Source: Cognataquiflexum aquatile (GTDB taxonomy: Bacteria; Bacteroidota; Bacteroidia; Cytophagales; Cyclobacteriaceae). From it: 64,000 nucleotides of DNA. The DNA lies in the NCBI RefSeq assembly GCF_003316845.1, contig NZ_QMIK01000003.1, positions 124,001-188,000 on the forward strand, in the 5' to 3' direction. The position numbers and the translations under genes are program-made. This document shows positions 17,319 to 26,817 of this stretch, piece by piece (within the stretch, counting starts at the first letter, position 1; every line of letters begins with the position of its first letter). Under the pieces are notes generated by a model that was not told the DNA's origin, searched no databases, and was given only the letters and a program-made list of their open reading frames with translations.

Positions 17319-20011
17319 TATCTAAATTGTTGTCCGATGGTAAAGTGGAATTGGGCGCCGCTAGGCCTGGTAGTACCCGGAGCCGGGTCAAATCCATATC
17401 CCCAATCCAAACCAAGTAATCCAAATGCAGGCATGAAAATCCTTGCACCGACACCCGCAGATTTTTTCAGGTTAAATGGATTGTACTCCGCATAAGATCC
17501 CCAGTTGTTTCCTGCTTCGGCAAATCCCAAAAGGAAGATGGTGGCGGATGGATTTGGAGAAACCAAGAATCTAAGTTCCATGACGTGCTTGTTGTACACA
17601 ATACCCCCATATCCCTCTGTGGAGTTGGGATCATTTCTTGTCAAAGCTCCCGGGGTGATGACTTGGTTTTCATATCCTCTCAAACCGATGATCTCTTGTC
17701 CTAAGGCAAAATTGTTCATGTTCATTCCATCTCCGCCCATCACAAATCTTTCCAAAGGAATGATGCCGATCCTGTCGCCATAAGAGCCTAAGAAGCCCAT
17801 GTGTGTCCTTGCACTGATGACCCATTTTTTAGTTCCAAAAAGAGGTGTGAAAAAGGAAGCATCAAACATCCATTTGTGGTATTCCAGCCATTTGTATTTT
17901 TCTTCGTCTGGAGATTCTCTGTCAATGTTTGGGTTGAGGGATGCGTAAGGAGGCGTCAGAGAAGTGACCAAAGATACATTGGTACCCATTCTCGGATAAA
18001 TCGGGTTGTCTATGTTATTTCTGGCCACAGTGGTGACAAGCGCGATGCTATTCAAAGTGCCGGTAGGGAAAGACAAACCAAAACGAGTACCAAACTCAAA
18101 GAAATCGTAATTTTGATAAGAAATAGCTGTACTCAACATAAAGTAATCATCCGGCCAAGTTACTCTCTTGGAGAGGCCAAGGGTGACTCCAGTAATTTTG
18201 AAGGAACCAAGTTCTTGACCATTCGGATTTTGAAAATCAACCTGTCTTTGAACAGACCTGTTTAAGCTGAAGCTCAAGGCATTTGGCTTTTTGCCTCCAA
18301 ACCAAGGTTCAGTCAAAGAAATGCTGTAGTTTTGGAATGAACGCCCATTGGCCTGCACCCTAAGCGAAAGCCGCTGTCCATCACCGACAGGAAGTGGTCG
18401 CCATTTTTCAAAGTTGCCAATGTTTTTTAGGGAGAAGTTATTGAAAACAAGACCCACAGTACCTACAAAACCGAAAGCACCACCCCAACCTCCGGATAAT
18501 TCTATCTGGTCATTTGGTCTTTCCTCCAGTTTGAAAGTGATGTCAACTGTCGCATTTTCGTAGTTAGGACGCATGTCCGGTTCAATCTTCTCTGGGTCAA
18601 AATATCCCAACTGGGACAATTCCCTGATAGTCCTTACGAGCAAACTCCTGTTGAATTTTTGTCCTGGGAGAATCCTGATTTCCCTCATCACCACGTGGTC
18701 TGAGGTTCTCTCGTTACCTTGTACGGTGACAGAGTTTACTGTCACCTGTGGCCCCTCAAAGATTCTCATTTCAATGTCTATTGAATCTTCTTTGATTTTG
18801 ACCTCGACGGGTTCGATAGAGAAGAACAGGTATCCGTTATCCTGGTACAATGAACTGACATCATCGCCTTTTTGAGGGTCATAGTTCAGCCTTTTGTCCA
18901 GTTTTTCTTTGTCATATACATCACCTTTGGCTATTCCAAGGCGGTTTTGCAGCACGACATTGGGGTGAAGATAATTCCCTACAAAAGTGATATTGCGGTA
19001 GTAGTATTTTTTCCCTTCTTCCAAGGAGATGTCCACATTGACTGTATTATCTGAAAATCTATAGACAGAGTCAATCACAATTTCCGCATCCCGATATCCT
19101 TTGGAATTATAATAGGCGATGACTTTGTCTTTGTCTTCCTTAAATTCTTTGGAGACGAATTTGGAAGCATTCAAGAAGTTGAGTTTAAAATTCTTATTGA
19201 TGTATTCTTTCACCTTATCGTCCTCAACAGGACTCATGTGGAAAATCGCATCTGCAGCGGATTTTGGGGTAGTATTGGAAATTCTTGAAGCAATATCCCT
19301 ACCCAGATACATACGGGGATGCTCTTTGGTTTTCTTTAATTTGGATTTGACTTTTTTCTCTTCAATCCCTTCAGCACCATAGATATTCACTTCGTTGATT
19401 TTCACCTTGGTTTTGGTATCAACTTCAAACCTTAGCTTTACACTATTGGGTAGGGTGGTGTCTCTTTCCTGAATTACTTTTACATCGGTATTGAGATAAC
19501 CCTTGTCTACGAAGTATTGGCGGATATTTCTTTGGGAAGTATTCAACACATCGTCCCTGACAACCCGGCCCCTGATTTTAATTTTTTCCTTAAGTTCGCT
19601 TTCCTGGGTTTTATTTACCCCTACAAAATCAACCCTACTGAATCTTGGCCTTTCTGACAGTTCCATCAGAAGATAAATGTCATCCCCTTCAATTTTGGTA
19701 ACAAGAATTTTGACATCACCGATGATTCCCTGTCCCCAGATCCTCTTGAGCGCAGTGGAAATGGCATCTCCCGGTACTGAAATGACGTCATCCACCCTGA
19801 GTCCGGACAAAGAAATAATGGCCACCTCATCCAGGGTGGTCAACCCGACGGCTTTGATTTCAGCAATCCTGTATTTTTCTGGTTTGGAATAATTCAATTC
19901 TAATATATCCACAGGCCTTGCTGGGGTATAGCGGCTTTGACCCAGACGTATCTGGGCCTGGGCGCTGAGGACCCACATGAAAAGGCAAAGGATAATAAAA
20001 CTCTTTTTCAT
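17318..20011 (-). CDS. bamA: Outer membrane protein assembly factor BamA
   Basis: 897 residues. After a signal peptide ending SAQAQ come five POTRA repeats (about 45-480) and a C-terminal 16-strand barrel with the expected RGY motif (IIGLRGYENQ) and a terminal aromatic-type strand (HFTIGQQFR). BamA folds and inserts outer-membrane beta-barrels. The frame is open upstream to 20089, but I take the ATG at 20009-20011: it starts the signal peptide directly and follows the uppS stop by four bases, whereas the longer version would overlap uppS. An insertion in the POTRA 3 region is normal for Bacteroidota. Confidence 0.95.
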   Translation of the reverse strand: MKKSFIILCLFMWVLSAQAQIRLGQSRYTPARPVDILELNYSKPEKYRIAEIKAVGLTTLDEVAIISLSGLRVDDVISVPGDAISTALKRIWGQGIIGDVKILVTKIEGDDIYLLMELSERPRFSRVDFVGVNKTQESELKEKIKIRGRVVRDDVLNTSQRNIRQYFVDKGYLNTDVKVIQERDTTLPNSVKLRFEVDTKTKVKINEVNIYGAEGIEEKKVKSKLKKTKEHPRMYLGRDIASRISNTTPKSAADAIFHMSPVEDDKVKEYINKNFKLNFLNASKFVSKEFKEDKDKVIAYYNSKGYRDAEIVIDSVYRFSDNTVNVDISLEEGKKYYYRNITFVGNYLHPNVVLQNRLGIAKGDVYDKEKLDKRLNYDPQKGDDVSSLYQDNGYLFFSIEPVEVKIKEDSIDIEMRIFEGPQVTVNSVTVQGNERTSDHVVMREIRILPGQKFNRSLLVRTIRELSQLGYFDPEKIEPDMRPNYENATVDITFKLEERPNDQIELSGGWGGAFGFVGTVGLVFNNFSLKNIGNFEKWRPLPVGDGQRLSLRVQANGRSFQNYSISLTEPWFGGKKPNALSFSLNRSVQRQVDFQNPNGQELGSFKITGVTLGLSKRVTWPDDYFMLSTAISYQNYDFFEFGTRFGLSFPTGTLNSIALVTTVARNNIDNPIYPRMGTNVSLVTSLTPPYASLNPNIDRESPDEEKYKWLEYHKWMFDASFFTPLFGTKKWVISARTHMGFLGSYGDRIGIIPLERFVMGGDGMNMNNFALGQEIIGLRGYENQVITPGALTRNDPNSTEGYGGIVYNKHVMELRFLVSPNPSATIFLLGFAEAGNNWGSYAEYNPFNLKKSAGVGARIFMPAFGLLGLDWGYGFDPAPGTTRPSGAQFHFTIGQQFR

Positions 20012-20015
20012 CAAG

Positions 20016-20753
20016 TTAAGGTTTAATCTGAGCCCCTGTTTTACCAAATCTTCTTTCTCTTTTCTGATAATCGAGAATGGCTTCCACAAGGTGCTCTTTT
20101 CTAAAATCCGGCCACAACACCTCTGTAAAATACAGCTCTGTATAGGCCAATTGCCAAAGGAGAAAATTACTGATCCTAATTTCTCCGCTTGTCCTGATCA
20201 GAAGTTCCGGATCAGGAATGTTTTTGGTATTCAAATGTGCAGCAATTGCTTCCTGCGTGATGTCTTCAATCTGAAGTTGATGATCTACTACTTTTTTGAC
20301 AATGGATTTGATCGCATGCTGGATTTCCCATCTTCCGCTATAGCTAAGTGCCAATACCACAGTCAGTCCTGTATTCGCAGCCGTCATTGTAATGGCTTCA
20401 TGTAGCTTTTCCCTGGCTTTTTTTGGAAGACTTTCAATATCTCCTATGGAAAGAAGTCTGATGCTGTTTTTCATCATGTTGGGAACTTCTCCCGAGATGG
20501 TATCCACCAATAGTTCCATCAATGCGGTGACCTCATCTTCCGGCCTTGACCAGTTTTCTGTGGAAAATGCATACAAGGTCAGGTACTTTACCCCAAGTTC
20601 AGCAGCGCCTTCGATGGATTCTCTGACGGCAGTAATGGCGTTTTTATGGCCAAATACTCGCATGGCCCCTTTTTGTTGGGCCCATCGTCCATTCCCATCC
20701 ATGATAATAGCGATGTGCTGGGGGATTTTTTCTTTGTTCAATGATTCTTTCAT
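20016..20753 (-). CDS. uppS: Undecaprenyl diphosphate synthase
   Basis: 245 residues. This cis-prenyltransferase makes C55 undecaprenyl diphosphate, the lipid carrier for peptidoglycan and O-antigen. The motifs are complete: IIMDGNGRWAQ with the catalytic Asp, then FSTENWSRP and RTSGEIRISNFLLWQLAYTE. Length is typical. It sits between DUF6089 and bamA in a conserved Bacteroidota order. The 81-bp gap upstream and 4-bp gap to bamA suggest one transcript. Confidence 0.97.
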   Translation of the reverse strand: MKESLNKEKIPQHIAIIMDGNGRWAQQKGAMRVFGHKNAITAVRESIEGAAELGVKYLTLYAFSTENWSRPEDEVTALMELLVDTISGEVPNMMKNSIRLLSIGDIESLPKKAREKLHEAITMTAANTGLTVVLALSYSGRWEIQHAIKSIVKKVVDHQLQIEDITQEAIAAHLNTKNIPDPELLIRTSGEIRISNFLLWQLAYTELYFTEVLWPDFRKEHLVEAILDYQKRERRFGKTGAQIKP

Positions 20754-20834
20754 TTCGTAGGATTACGAAAAGCCTTCGTTTTTTGGAGGTACAAAAATGC
20801 TATTTCTTTTTCAATATTCTATTTTTGGCAGAAA

Positions 20835-21587
20835 TTAATAAGAATAACATTTTACCGTGCTGAAAGTGTAGCTGATGGTAACGCCTAAAAAGTAATACCA
20901 GTCCTTGTCACTGTAATTGCCATAGTTATATCCTTTCAAGGCATTAGGATTGTTTGGGTCCGGAAAGCGTGGGATGAAAAGCTCTTCTCCATAGAGTTTA
21001 TCTATAGCATCGGTAAATGTAGCTCTTGCCCCAAACTCAGCTGCCAAGATCCATTTTTCTGATAGCTTGTATTTGATACCTATTCCAAAAGGAATCACAG
21101 GTGTTCCTACAGTATATCCAGTAGGATTTGGGTCATCTTCAAATTTCCTTCCATCTCCTATAAAACCGGAAAAACCCAATCCCAAAAATCCGTACGGGGA
21201 AAACCTATATTCGGCAAACCTGTTTGTGAAATCCAGGAAATGATATTCCATTACAACTGAAGCCTCAAATAAAGAACCGTTGAAGCCCGCGTTCCTGAAG
21301 GCCATCACCGGATCGATGGGATTGATGCTATCTGCTGCGTTGAGCCTTGCAAAAGACAATCCTCCACGGAGTGACCATACATTGTCAAAATTTCGTCTGC
21401 CAAACAACGTCCCCTGAAGTCCGATCTGATTTGGATCGAGTCGCCTGATGATATCACCCGAATAGGTGGCTATCCCGAGTCCTCCGCCTGCATCATATTT
21501 TTGTGCCATTGAGTTTTCAGGTTTTAACAAAACCAGAGAAGCCAAAAGAAATGATAAAGACAAAATCCAAAACTTATTCTTTTTCAA
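20835..21587 (-). CDS. DUF6089 outer-membrane beta-barrel protein
   Basis: 250 residues if started at TTG 21585-21587, which directly begins a signal peptide (KKNKFWILSLSFLL, ending NSMAQ). The frame also continues upstream to 21740, but that extension is hydrophobic in a second stretch and unlikely. The mature part alternates aromatic and glycine-rich beta strands and ends TVKCYSY. This family sits in this operon across Bacteroidota and is probably an outer-membrane barrel of unknown role, possibly linked to gliding/T9SS or envelope assembly by context only. Confidence 0.8.
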   Translation of the reverse strand: MKKNKFWILSLSFLLASLVLLKPENSMAQKYDAGGGLGIATYSGDIIRRLDPNQIGLQGTLFGRRNFDNVWSLRGGLSFARLNAADSINPIDPVMAFRNAGFNGSLFEASVVMEYHFLDFTNRFAEYRFSPYGFLGLGFSGFIGDGRKFEDDPNPTGYTVGTPVIPFGIGIKYKLSEKWILAAEFGARATFTDAIDKLYGEELFIPRFPDPNNPNALKGYNYGNYSDKDWYYFLGVTISYTFSTVKCYSY

Positions 21588-21744
21588 GACGATGCAATTT
21601 ATGAACTGGACAACGATATAAAAACCCATATAAGTATTTACGGGGTTAATTTTTGTTAATGGTAGGGATGGCTTTTGACAAAGGAAAATGCTATAAATCC
21701 CTGTAAATTTGTGAGTTACTAAATTGAAGAGGGTAATCAATTCA

Positions 21745-22620
21745 TTAATTTCTCATATCAAAGCCCCAATTGAGTTTTTGACGGAGTGTATCGAAATAAC
21801 TGTAAGATGCGAATTTGACCAATTTTGCTGAAAATCCAGCCTTTTTCACTTTCAATTTTACTGAAGCATCAATAGGCGTTGATCTGGAATCCAACGATAT
21901 GAGGAACTTCTCACTCCGTCCTTCTATCTTGAAGCTGATTTCATTGTCATCCGATACCACTATCGGGCGTACGTTCAGGTTGTGTGGGCTGACAGGCGTG
22001 ATGACAAAATTCCTTGCACCCGGAGTGATCAAAGGACCGCCACAACTTAGTGAATATCCAGTCGAACCTGTCGGTGTGGCTATAATAAGTCCATCTGCCC
22101 AATAGCTGTTGAGGTACAGGTCATTGATATAGGTATGGACAGTGATCATGGAAGAAGTGTCCCTTTTGTGGATCGTGAACTCATTCAATCCAAAATTAAG
22201 CCCATTGAAAAGGGGAATATCGGATTCCAGCTGGAGCAGAGACCTTGATTCTATAGCGAAAGAACCTGAAATCAGCTCTTCGATACTGCTTTCAATATTT
22301 TCTTTTGCGACAGTCGCCAAAAATCCCAATCTGCCTGTGTTGACGCCAAGGATAGGGATTTCATTTTTTCCTACGAGGCAAACAGTGTCCAGCAAAGTGC
22401 CGTCACCGCCGATAGAAATGACAAAATCAGATTCTTTGATGGTATCTTTTTGAGTGATGGGTTTTAATCCTTTGGTGGGAAAAGCGTTTTTTTTGAGCGA
22501 TTTCAGGAGAGAATCCGTGAGGTTGATGTCAATTTTCTTATTCTTCAGAATTTCGAAAAGAAGACCGATCTGAGGTAGAAACTCTTTTTGAACACCTATC
22601 CCGTGTAAAGTGATTTTCAT
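21745..22620 (-). CDS. nadK: NAD kinase
   Basis: 291 residues. Phosphorylates NAD to NADP using ATP. Shows the GGDGTLLDT motif, the strand-loop GVNTGRLGFLA, NEFTIHKRDTSSM and TPTGSTGYSLSCGGPL, all diagnostic of the family. Starts 13 bp after the CBS-domain gene and is the second gene of the operon. Length is typical. Confidence 0.97.
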   Translation of the reverse strand: MKITLHGIGVQKEFLPQIGLLFEILKNKKIDINLTDSLLKSLKKNAFPTKGLKPITQKDTIKESDFVISIGGDGTLLDTVCLVGKNEIPILGVNTGRLGFLATVAKENIESSIEELISGSFAIESRSLLQLESDIPLFNGLNFGLNEFTIHKRDTSSMITVHTYINDLYLNSYWADGLIIATPTGSTGYSLSCGGPLITPGARNFVITPVSPHNLNVRPIVVSDDNEISFKIEGRSEKFLISLDSRSTPIDASVKLKVKKAGFSAKLVKFASYSYFDTLRQKLNWGFDMRN

Positions 22621-22633
22621 TGGTGGATAGGGA

Positions 22634-23299
22634 TTAAATCTGTAAAAATCTAAATAAGTTGTCTATTCGTTCCTGTTCTCCGTTGATACCTTCTTCTTCC
22701 TGAAAATGGTCAAGAATCCTGTAGCCAAACCGCTCTATGGTCGCTTTGACATGTCTCAGTTCTGTTTTGTCAAGCTTCAGTGTTAATTTGATTTTGGAAT
22801 CATCCAATGGGTCACTGGACAAAAAACTGCTCAGAATTTTGGTGTTTTCTGATTCGATGATCCTGGCGATTTCGGACAGGCTATAATCCGTCATATTCAT
22901 AGAAAGTACCAAAACTGCCCCGGCCGATTGGATGGAAAGCGAATCCGCAAATGCGCTGATGGCGTCTTCCATGGTCACCACACCCAGGTAATGGTTTTCC
23001 CTATCCACTACGGCGATCATATTTGAATGATACTCTGAGGCTACTTTGATGACGTCGTAGATGTGCTTGTCTTGGTATACAAAACAGGAAATGTTTTCCA
23101 GTTGAATCTTGGCAAAGGTAATCTCCGGATCGTTGAGCGAAAAAACCAGCTCCTCGGTTACAAAACCCATAAACCTGCTTTCGTCCACCACAGGCAGGAT
23201 ATCAGTCCTGATTTCCTCCATCCAGTTCAATGCCAATTTTACCTTGTCATTGAGTTTCAAGGGAGGTATAAGGTTATTGATAAATTCGTAGGCCTGCAT
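22634..23299 (-). CDS. CBS-domain protein with ACT-like tail
   Basis: 221 residues: two CBS motifs (about 5-125), which typically bind adenine nucleotides, then an ACT-like C-terminal domain (about 130-200) beginning AGAVLVLSMNM. Family members are small cytoplasmic ligand sensors; the ligand is unknown here. It is the first gene of the nadK-bamA operon and is found in this position across Bacteroidota. Regulation by adenylates is an inference from the family. Confidence 0.82.
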   Translation of the reverse strand: MQAYEFINNLIPPLKLNDKVKLALNWMEEIRTDILPVVDESRFMGFVTEELVFSLNDPEITFAKIQLENISCFVYQDKHIYDVIKVASEYHSNMIAVVDRENHYLGVVTMEDAISAFADSLSIQSAGAVLVLSMNMTDYSLSEIARIIESENTKILSSFLSSDPLDDSKIKLTLKLDKTELRHVKATIERFGYRILDHFQEEEGINGEQERIDNLFRFLQI

Positions 23300-23396
23300 G
23301 CACTAAATATATTAAAAGGATTCGAAATATAAAACGAAGCCTATATCTGACAAGTTCGAAAGTAACAGAGATAGATAAAGTTTGTTTGCTTTATAA

Positions 23397-23966
23397 TTAA
23401 GCGATTTTGGAAAAACGAAGCCAATTCATGATTATTTCCTTACCGTATTGTGTCAGGAAAGCTTCAGGGTGGTATTGAATCCCGAGAATGGGCAATGTTT
23501 TGTGTGCCAATGCCATGATTTCACCGTTTTCGGTTTCCAAAATGACCTGAAGGCAATCCGTCGGATTTTTGATTTCGAGTGAATGGTATCTTGTCACCAA
23601 AAAGGTTTTCGGTAGGTCTTTTAATATATCATGGTCAATGGTCTGATAGACTGCGTGGACTTTGCCATGGACAGGTTTTCCCCCTTTTTCCAATTGCCCG
23701 CCAAAATATTCGCCTATTGCTTGATGACCCAGGCAAATTCCCAAAACAGGAAGTTTTCCTGCATACCAATCGAGGATTTTCATCAGGTTGCCTGCCTTCG
23801 CCGGTGATTCCGGACCTGGGGAAAGAATCAAAGCTTCCCAGTTTTTTTTGGTGATTTGGCTGAGGGGAATATCATTTCGGACAATTTCAAGGTCAATGCC
23901 TGTTTGCCTCAAATAATCTGCTAAGATGTGTGAAAAAGAATCAAAGTTATCAATCAATAAGATCAT
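23397..23966 (-). CDS. pabA: Aminodeoxychorismate/anthranilate synthase component II (glutamine amidotransferase)
   Basis: 189 residues of a class I glutamine amidotransferase: LLIDNFDSFSHILADYL, the nucleophile motif GICLGHQAIGEYFGG and QYHPEAFLT with the catalytic His-Glu pair. It supplies ammonia to a chorismate-using partner for folate (PabA) or tryptophan (TrpG). No trp genes lie nearby, and no component I gene is in the window. I favour pabA but the two subunits cannot be separated by sequence here. Its 5' end overlaps cvpA by 17 nt. Confidence 0.85.
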   Translation of the reverse strand: MILLIDNFDSFSHILADYLRQTGIDLEIVRNDIPLSQITKKNWEALILSPGPESPAKAGNLMKILDWYAGKLPVLGICLGHQAIGEYFGGQLEKGGKPVHGKVHAVYQTIDHDILKDLPKTFLVTRYHSLEIKNPTDCLQVILETENGEIMALAHKTLPILGIQYHPEAFLTQYGKEIIMNWLRFSKIA

Positions 23967-24489
23967 CGGCTGTTTTTTTCACTAATTCTTGGAAAGCGAC
24001 AACCGTTTTTTTGATGATGGGTGTGTATCCGTCCAAAGCATCGATCGTCACAGGGGCAACCGGTTCGACGTAAGCATATATTTTGGAATTCCTGATCCAG
24101 TCTTTTGGGACAGAATATTCAAAAGAGCCTGCTATCCAGATAAAAAGACTGAGTAAAAAAAAGCTTTTGAAAAATCCCAGGATGCCTCCTGCAATATTGT
24201 CCATAGACCCAAGAATGGTAAAATCCAACGACTGTTTGACCAAGAAAGCCAATCCACGGATGATCAGGATTACTCCTAAGAATATCAGCATAAAAGCCAC
24301 AAAGGGCAACATGAAGGTCATTTCATCCACCCTTTTGGAAAGAAATTCAGCACCCCAGTTCATCAGATGGAAGGCTAGTATCAAAGCAAAAACAAAAGCA
24401 ACTATAGAAAGAAGACCTATGAAGAGCCCTTCTTTGTAGCCCTCATAGACTCCGATTGCCAAAATCACCACAATGATCAGGTCAAGCAT
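23950..24489 (-). CDS. cvpA: CvpA family membrane protein
   Basis: 179 residues with about four membrane helices and the opening LDLIIVVILAIGVYEGYKEG, which matches CvpA proteins. In E. coli CvpA is linked to colicin V production and to envelope processes; the precise role is unclear. It sits between yqeY and pabA, overlapping pabA by 17 nt. Confidence 0.88.
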   Translation of the reverse strand: MLDLIIVVILAIGVYEGYKEGLFIGLLSIVAFVFALILAFHLMNWGAEFLSKRVDEMTFMLPFVAFMLIFLGVILIIRGLAFLVKQSLDFTILGSMDNIAGGILGFFKSFFLLSLFIWIAGSFEYSVPKDWIRNSKIYAYVEPVAPVTIDALDGYTPIIKKTVVAFQELVKKTADDLID

Positions 24490-24501
24490 AACAATATATG
24501 T

Positions 24502-24951
24502 TTAAGAAAGAAGTTCTTTGACTTTCATTGAGATTGCTTTGCCGTCTGCTTTTCCTGCAAGGGCTTTGGAAGCAAGTCCCATCACTTTTCCCATGTCTTT
24601 GGCGCCGGATGCACCTGATTCAGAAATGATGGCTTTCAATTCTGCAACAAGTTCCTCTTCGGTCAATTGTTTTGGCAAAAACTCTCCGATAATCTCCAAT
24701 TCGGCCATTTCCACAGCATATAGGTCTTCTCGGTTTTGTTGTTTGTAGATGTCTGCCGAATCCTTCCTTTGCTTCGCTGCTTTGGTCAAAAGCTTCATTT
24801 CATCTTCTTTGGAAAGCTCAGCGCCTGCTCCTTCTTTGGTTTCTTCCAAGAGAATCAGCGATTTGATTGCTCTCAATGCCCTCAGCCGGTCTTTGTCTCT
24901 GGCGAGCATGGCATTTTTTATTTCACTTTCTACACTTGCCTTTAAACCCAT
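24502..24951 (-). CDS. GatB/YqeY domain-containing protein
   Basis: 149 residues, mostly helical: SEIKNAMLARDKDRLRALRA near the start, EFLPKQLTEEEL and MGKVMGLASKALAGKADGK at the end. These match the YqeY family, related to the helical tail of the amidotransferase subunit GatB. The exact role is not settled. First gene of the yqeY-cvpA-pabA operon, with a -7 box at 24988-24995. Confidence 0.92.
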   Translation of the reverse strand: MGLKASVESEIKNAMLARDKDRLRALRAIKSLILLEETKEGAGAELSKEDEMKLLTKAAKQRKDSADIYKQQNREDLYAVEMAELEIIGEFLPKQLTEEELVAELKAIISESGASGAKDMGKVMGLASKALAGKADGKAISMKVKELLS

Positions 24952-24955
24952 TGTC

Positions 24956-24984
24956 TTGTTCTTTGTATTATAGGTGTAAATTTG
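24956..24984 (+). promoter_or_regulatory. Promoter of pdxJ
   Basis: TTG at 24956-24958, spacer of 18 bp, TAAATTTG at 24977-24984, matching the Bacteroidota TTG / TAnnTTTG arrangement. The pdxJ ATG follows after 28 bp. Confidence 0.55.
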
Positions 24985-24987
24985 TCA

Positions 24988-24995
24988 CAAAAATA
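24988..24995 (-). promoter_or_regulatory. -7 box of the yqeY operon promoter
   Basis: Reads TATTTTTG on the minus strand, 36 bp upstream of the yqeY ATG. A CAAA at 25018-25021 gives a possible -33 TTTG with a 22-bp spacer. It sits only three bases from the opposing pdxJ -7 box. Confidence 0.5.
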
Positions 24996-25012
24996 TCTTT
25001 TAATCTAGGAAA

Positions 25013-25729
25013 ATGACCAAACTGAGCGTAAATATTAACAAAATCGCCACCCTCAGGAATGCCCGTGGCGGTAATAATCCAAATGTAGTTCAAGTGGCGT
25101 TGGATGCGGAGAGATTTGGAGCTCAAGGGATTACCGTCCACCCGAGACCTGACGAAAGACACATCCGATACCAAGATGTCATTGACCTTGCCAAGGTAGT
25201 CACCACAGAATTTAACATTGAAGGTTATCCAGACCAAAGGTTTATGGACCTGATCCGGTCTGTGAAACCTGCACAGGCGACTTTGGTTCCGGATCCGCCA
25301 CATGCCATCACTTCAAATAGCGGGTGGGACACGATTACCAACCAACTTTTTCTGAGAGACATAGTCGAAGAGCTTCATGAATATGGGACAAGGGTTTCCA
25401 TTTTTATCAATCCCGAATCAAAATTCTTTGAACCTGCTAAAAATACAGGAACAGACCGGGTGGAATTATACACTGAACCCTATGCGACGTATTTCCCCAC
25501 TGACAGGCATGCTGCAGTGAAACCTTACATAGAAGTCGCTTTGTTGGCAAAAGAGTTGGGGCTTGGATTGAATGCGGGTCACGATCTGGACCTGCATAAC
25601 CTTAGGTTTTTAAAAGAAAGCATTCCCTTTTTGGACGAAGTTTCCATCGGGCATGCCCTGATATGCGATGCTTTGTATTATGGATTGGAAAATACCATTC
25701 AAATGTATAGAAGGCAGTTGGAGATCTGA
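25013..25729 (+). CDS. pdxJ: Pyridoxine 5'-phosphate synthase
   Basis: 238 residues. Condenses 3-amino-2-oxopropyl phosphate with deoxyxylulose 5-phosphate in vitamin B6 synthesis. Motifs match the TIM-barrel family: [42 protein letters not shown] and [14 protein letters not shown] with the conserved His. Length is typical. It is divergent from yqeY and convergent with DUF3810, whose stop is only two bases away. Confidence 0.97.
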   Translation: MTKLSVNINKIATLRNARGGNNPNVVQVALDAERFGAQGITVHPRPDERHIRYQDVIDLAKVVTTEFNIEGYPDQRFMDLIRSVKPAQATLVPDPPHAITSNSGWDTITNQLFLRDIVEELHEYGTRVSIFINPESKFFEPAKNTGTDRVELYTEPYATYFPTDRHAAVKPYIEVALLAKELGLGLNAGHDLDLHNLRFLKESIPFLDEVSIGHALICDALYYGLENTIQMYRRQLEI

Positions 25730-25731
25730 GG

Positions 25732-26808
25732 TTAAAACCCATCCTTCAGACTGTTTCTCCAGGCATAAGCCAACATAGGTAATTGTTGGTAGCTGTTGAT
25801 GCCGGCTTTTATCCCTTGGGTTTTCAAAAAAAGGTCATTGGATTTTCGGCTGATCTCCAAGTTCAATGGCTTTATTTTTTCATTTTCTGTCTGGATGGAT
25901 ACCAGATCATTTCGAATGCCGGTGGGAATGGTTTCATAAAACTCTTTAAACAAATCCTTTGACATCCTGTACATGTCATTCATCTGGTATTTCAATAATC
26001 TCAGTTGTCCTGAATACTGCAATAATGGATCATCGGAATTGGTACAAATCACCCAAGCAATAAAATTGGCCTCACCCTCGTCCGTCACGCCATAGCTGTG
26101 TGCCATTTCATGGGCGATGGTAAAGGGTTTTTCAAGATGATGCAAAGTCGGATCTATGTAACTTTCTCCTGTAAATGGAAAATATATTCCCAAAATCCCC
26201 ATTCTTCTCATAAAGCCTGCAGGATAGAATTGCTTTGTCCTCGGATGCCCGGTAAAATTGAGTCCGAGTAAATACAGGTTTTCACGCATGTTTGCCCTGA
26301 CCAATTTTTCCAGATCGGGGTACTCTATGGTTTTTTCTATGGCAATGGTATCCTCTTCGATATTGTATCGGAGTTGGCTGAGGATGTTTCTCGTCAGTTC
26401 GGTTTCTTTGATAAGCTGTTCTTCACTGAGGGGAATCGGATTGAGACCAACTTGTTGGAAAATCGGAATCCTTTGGTAATTGTAACCCCAAAGTATGAGG
26501 AAGAAGAAAACAATGGCACCCAAATAATTGAACAAAGACCTGATGGAATAACCGATTTTATTTTTCCATCCCTCGGTTTGGTTGAGCCTAAAAAAATAAA
26601 ATCCTATGAAGAAAATTAGAGAAGCTAAAAAGACATAAACGGTAGCAAAGGGAAGCAGCGACAAGGAAAGGTCAATGACATTTCTGATTCCGGGGAAAAA
26701 GGCCCGGGAATATATCGATTCGGTTTTCTCAGGATATTTTATAGCAAAATGCCTGACCACCAAGCTGATCAGGCCCAATAACGTCCAGGTCCAATTTCCT
26801 CTCAGCAT
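25732..26808 (-). CDS. DUF3810 membrane protein with zinc-protease motif
   Basis: 358 residues: three membrane segments in the first 120 residues, then a soluble region with IAHEMAHSYG (HExxH) and EGEANFIAW, whose Glu may be the third zinc ligand. These fit DUF3810, a Bacteroidota family with a gluzincin-like active site. Substrate unknown. It starts nine bases after the nfu stop, suggesting the two are co-transcribed. Confidence 0.85.
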   Translation of the reverse strand: MLRGNWTWTLLGLISLVVRHFAIKYPEKTESIYSRAFFPGIRNVIDLSLSLLPFATVYVFLASLIFFIGFYFFRLNQTEGWKNKIGYSIRSLFNYLGAIVFFFLILWGYNYQRIPIFQQVGLNPIPLSEEQLIKETELTRNILSQLRYNIEEDTIAIEKTIEYPDLEKLVRANMRENLYLLGLNFTGHPRTKQFYPAGFMRRMGILGIYFPFTGESYIDPTLHHLEKPFTIAHEMAHSYGVTDEGEANFIAWVICTNSDDPLLQYSGQLRLLKYQMNDMYRMSKDLFKEFYETIPTGIRNDLVSIQTENEKIKPLNLEISRKSNDLFLKTQGIKAGINSYQQLPMLAYAWRNSLKDGF

Positions 26809-26817
26809 CAGAAATAA

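Noticed and set aside
17801-18265. 154-codon open frame antisense to bamA
   Set aside because: Lies wholly inside the strongly supported bamA gene and shows no domain or signal peptide.
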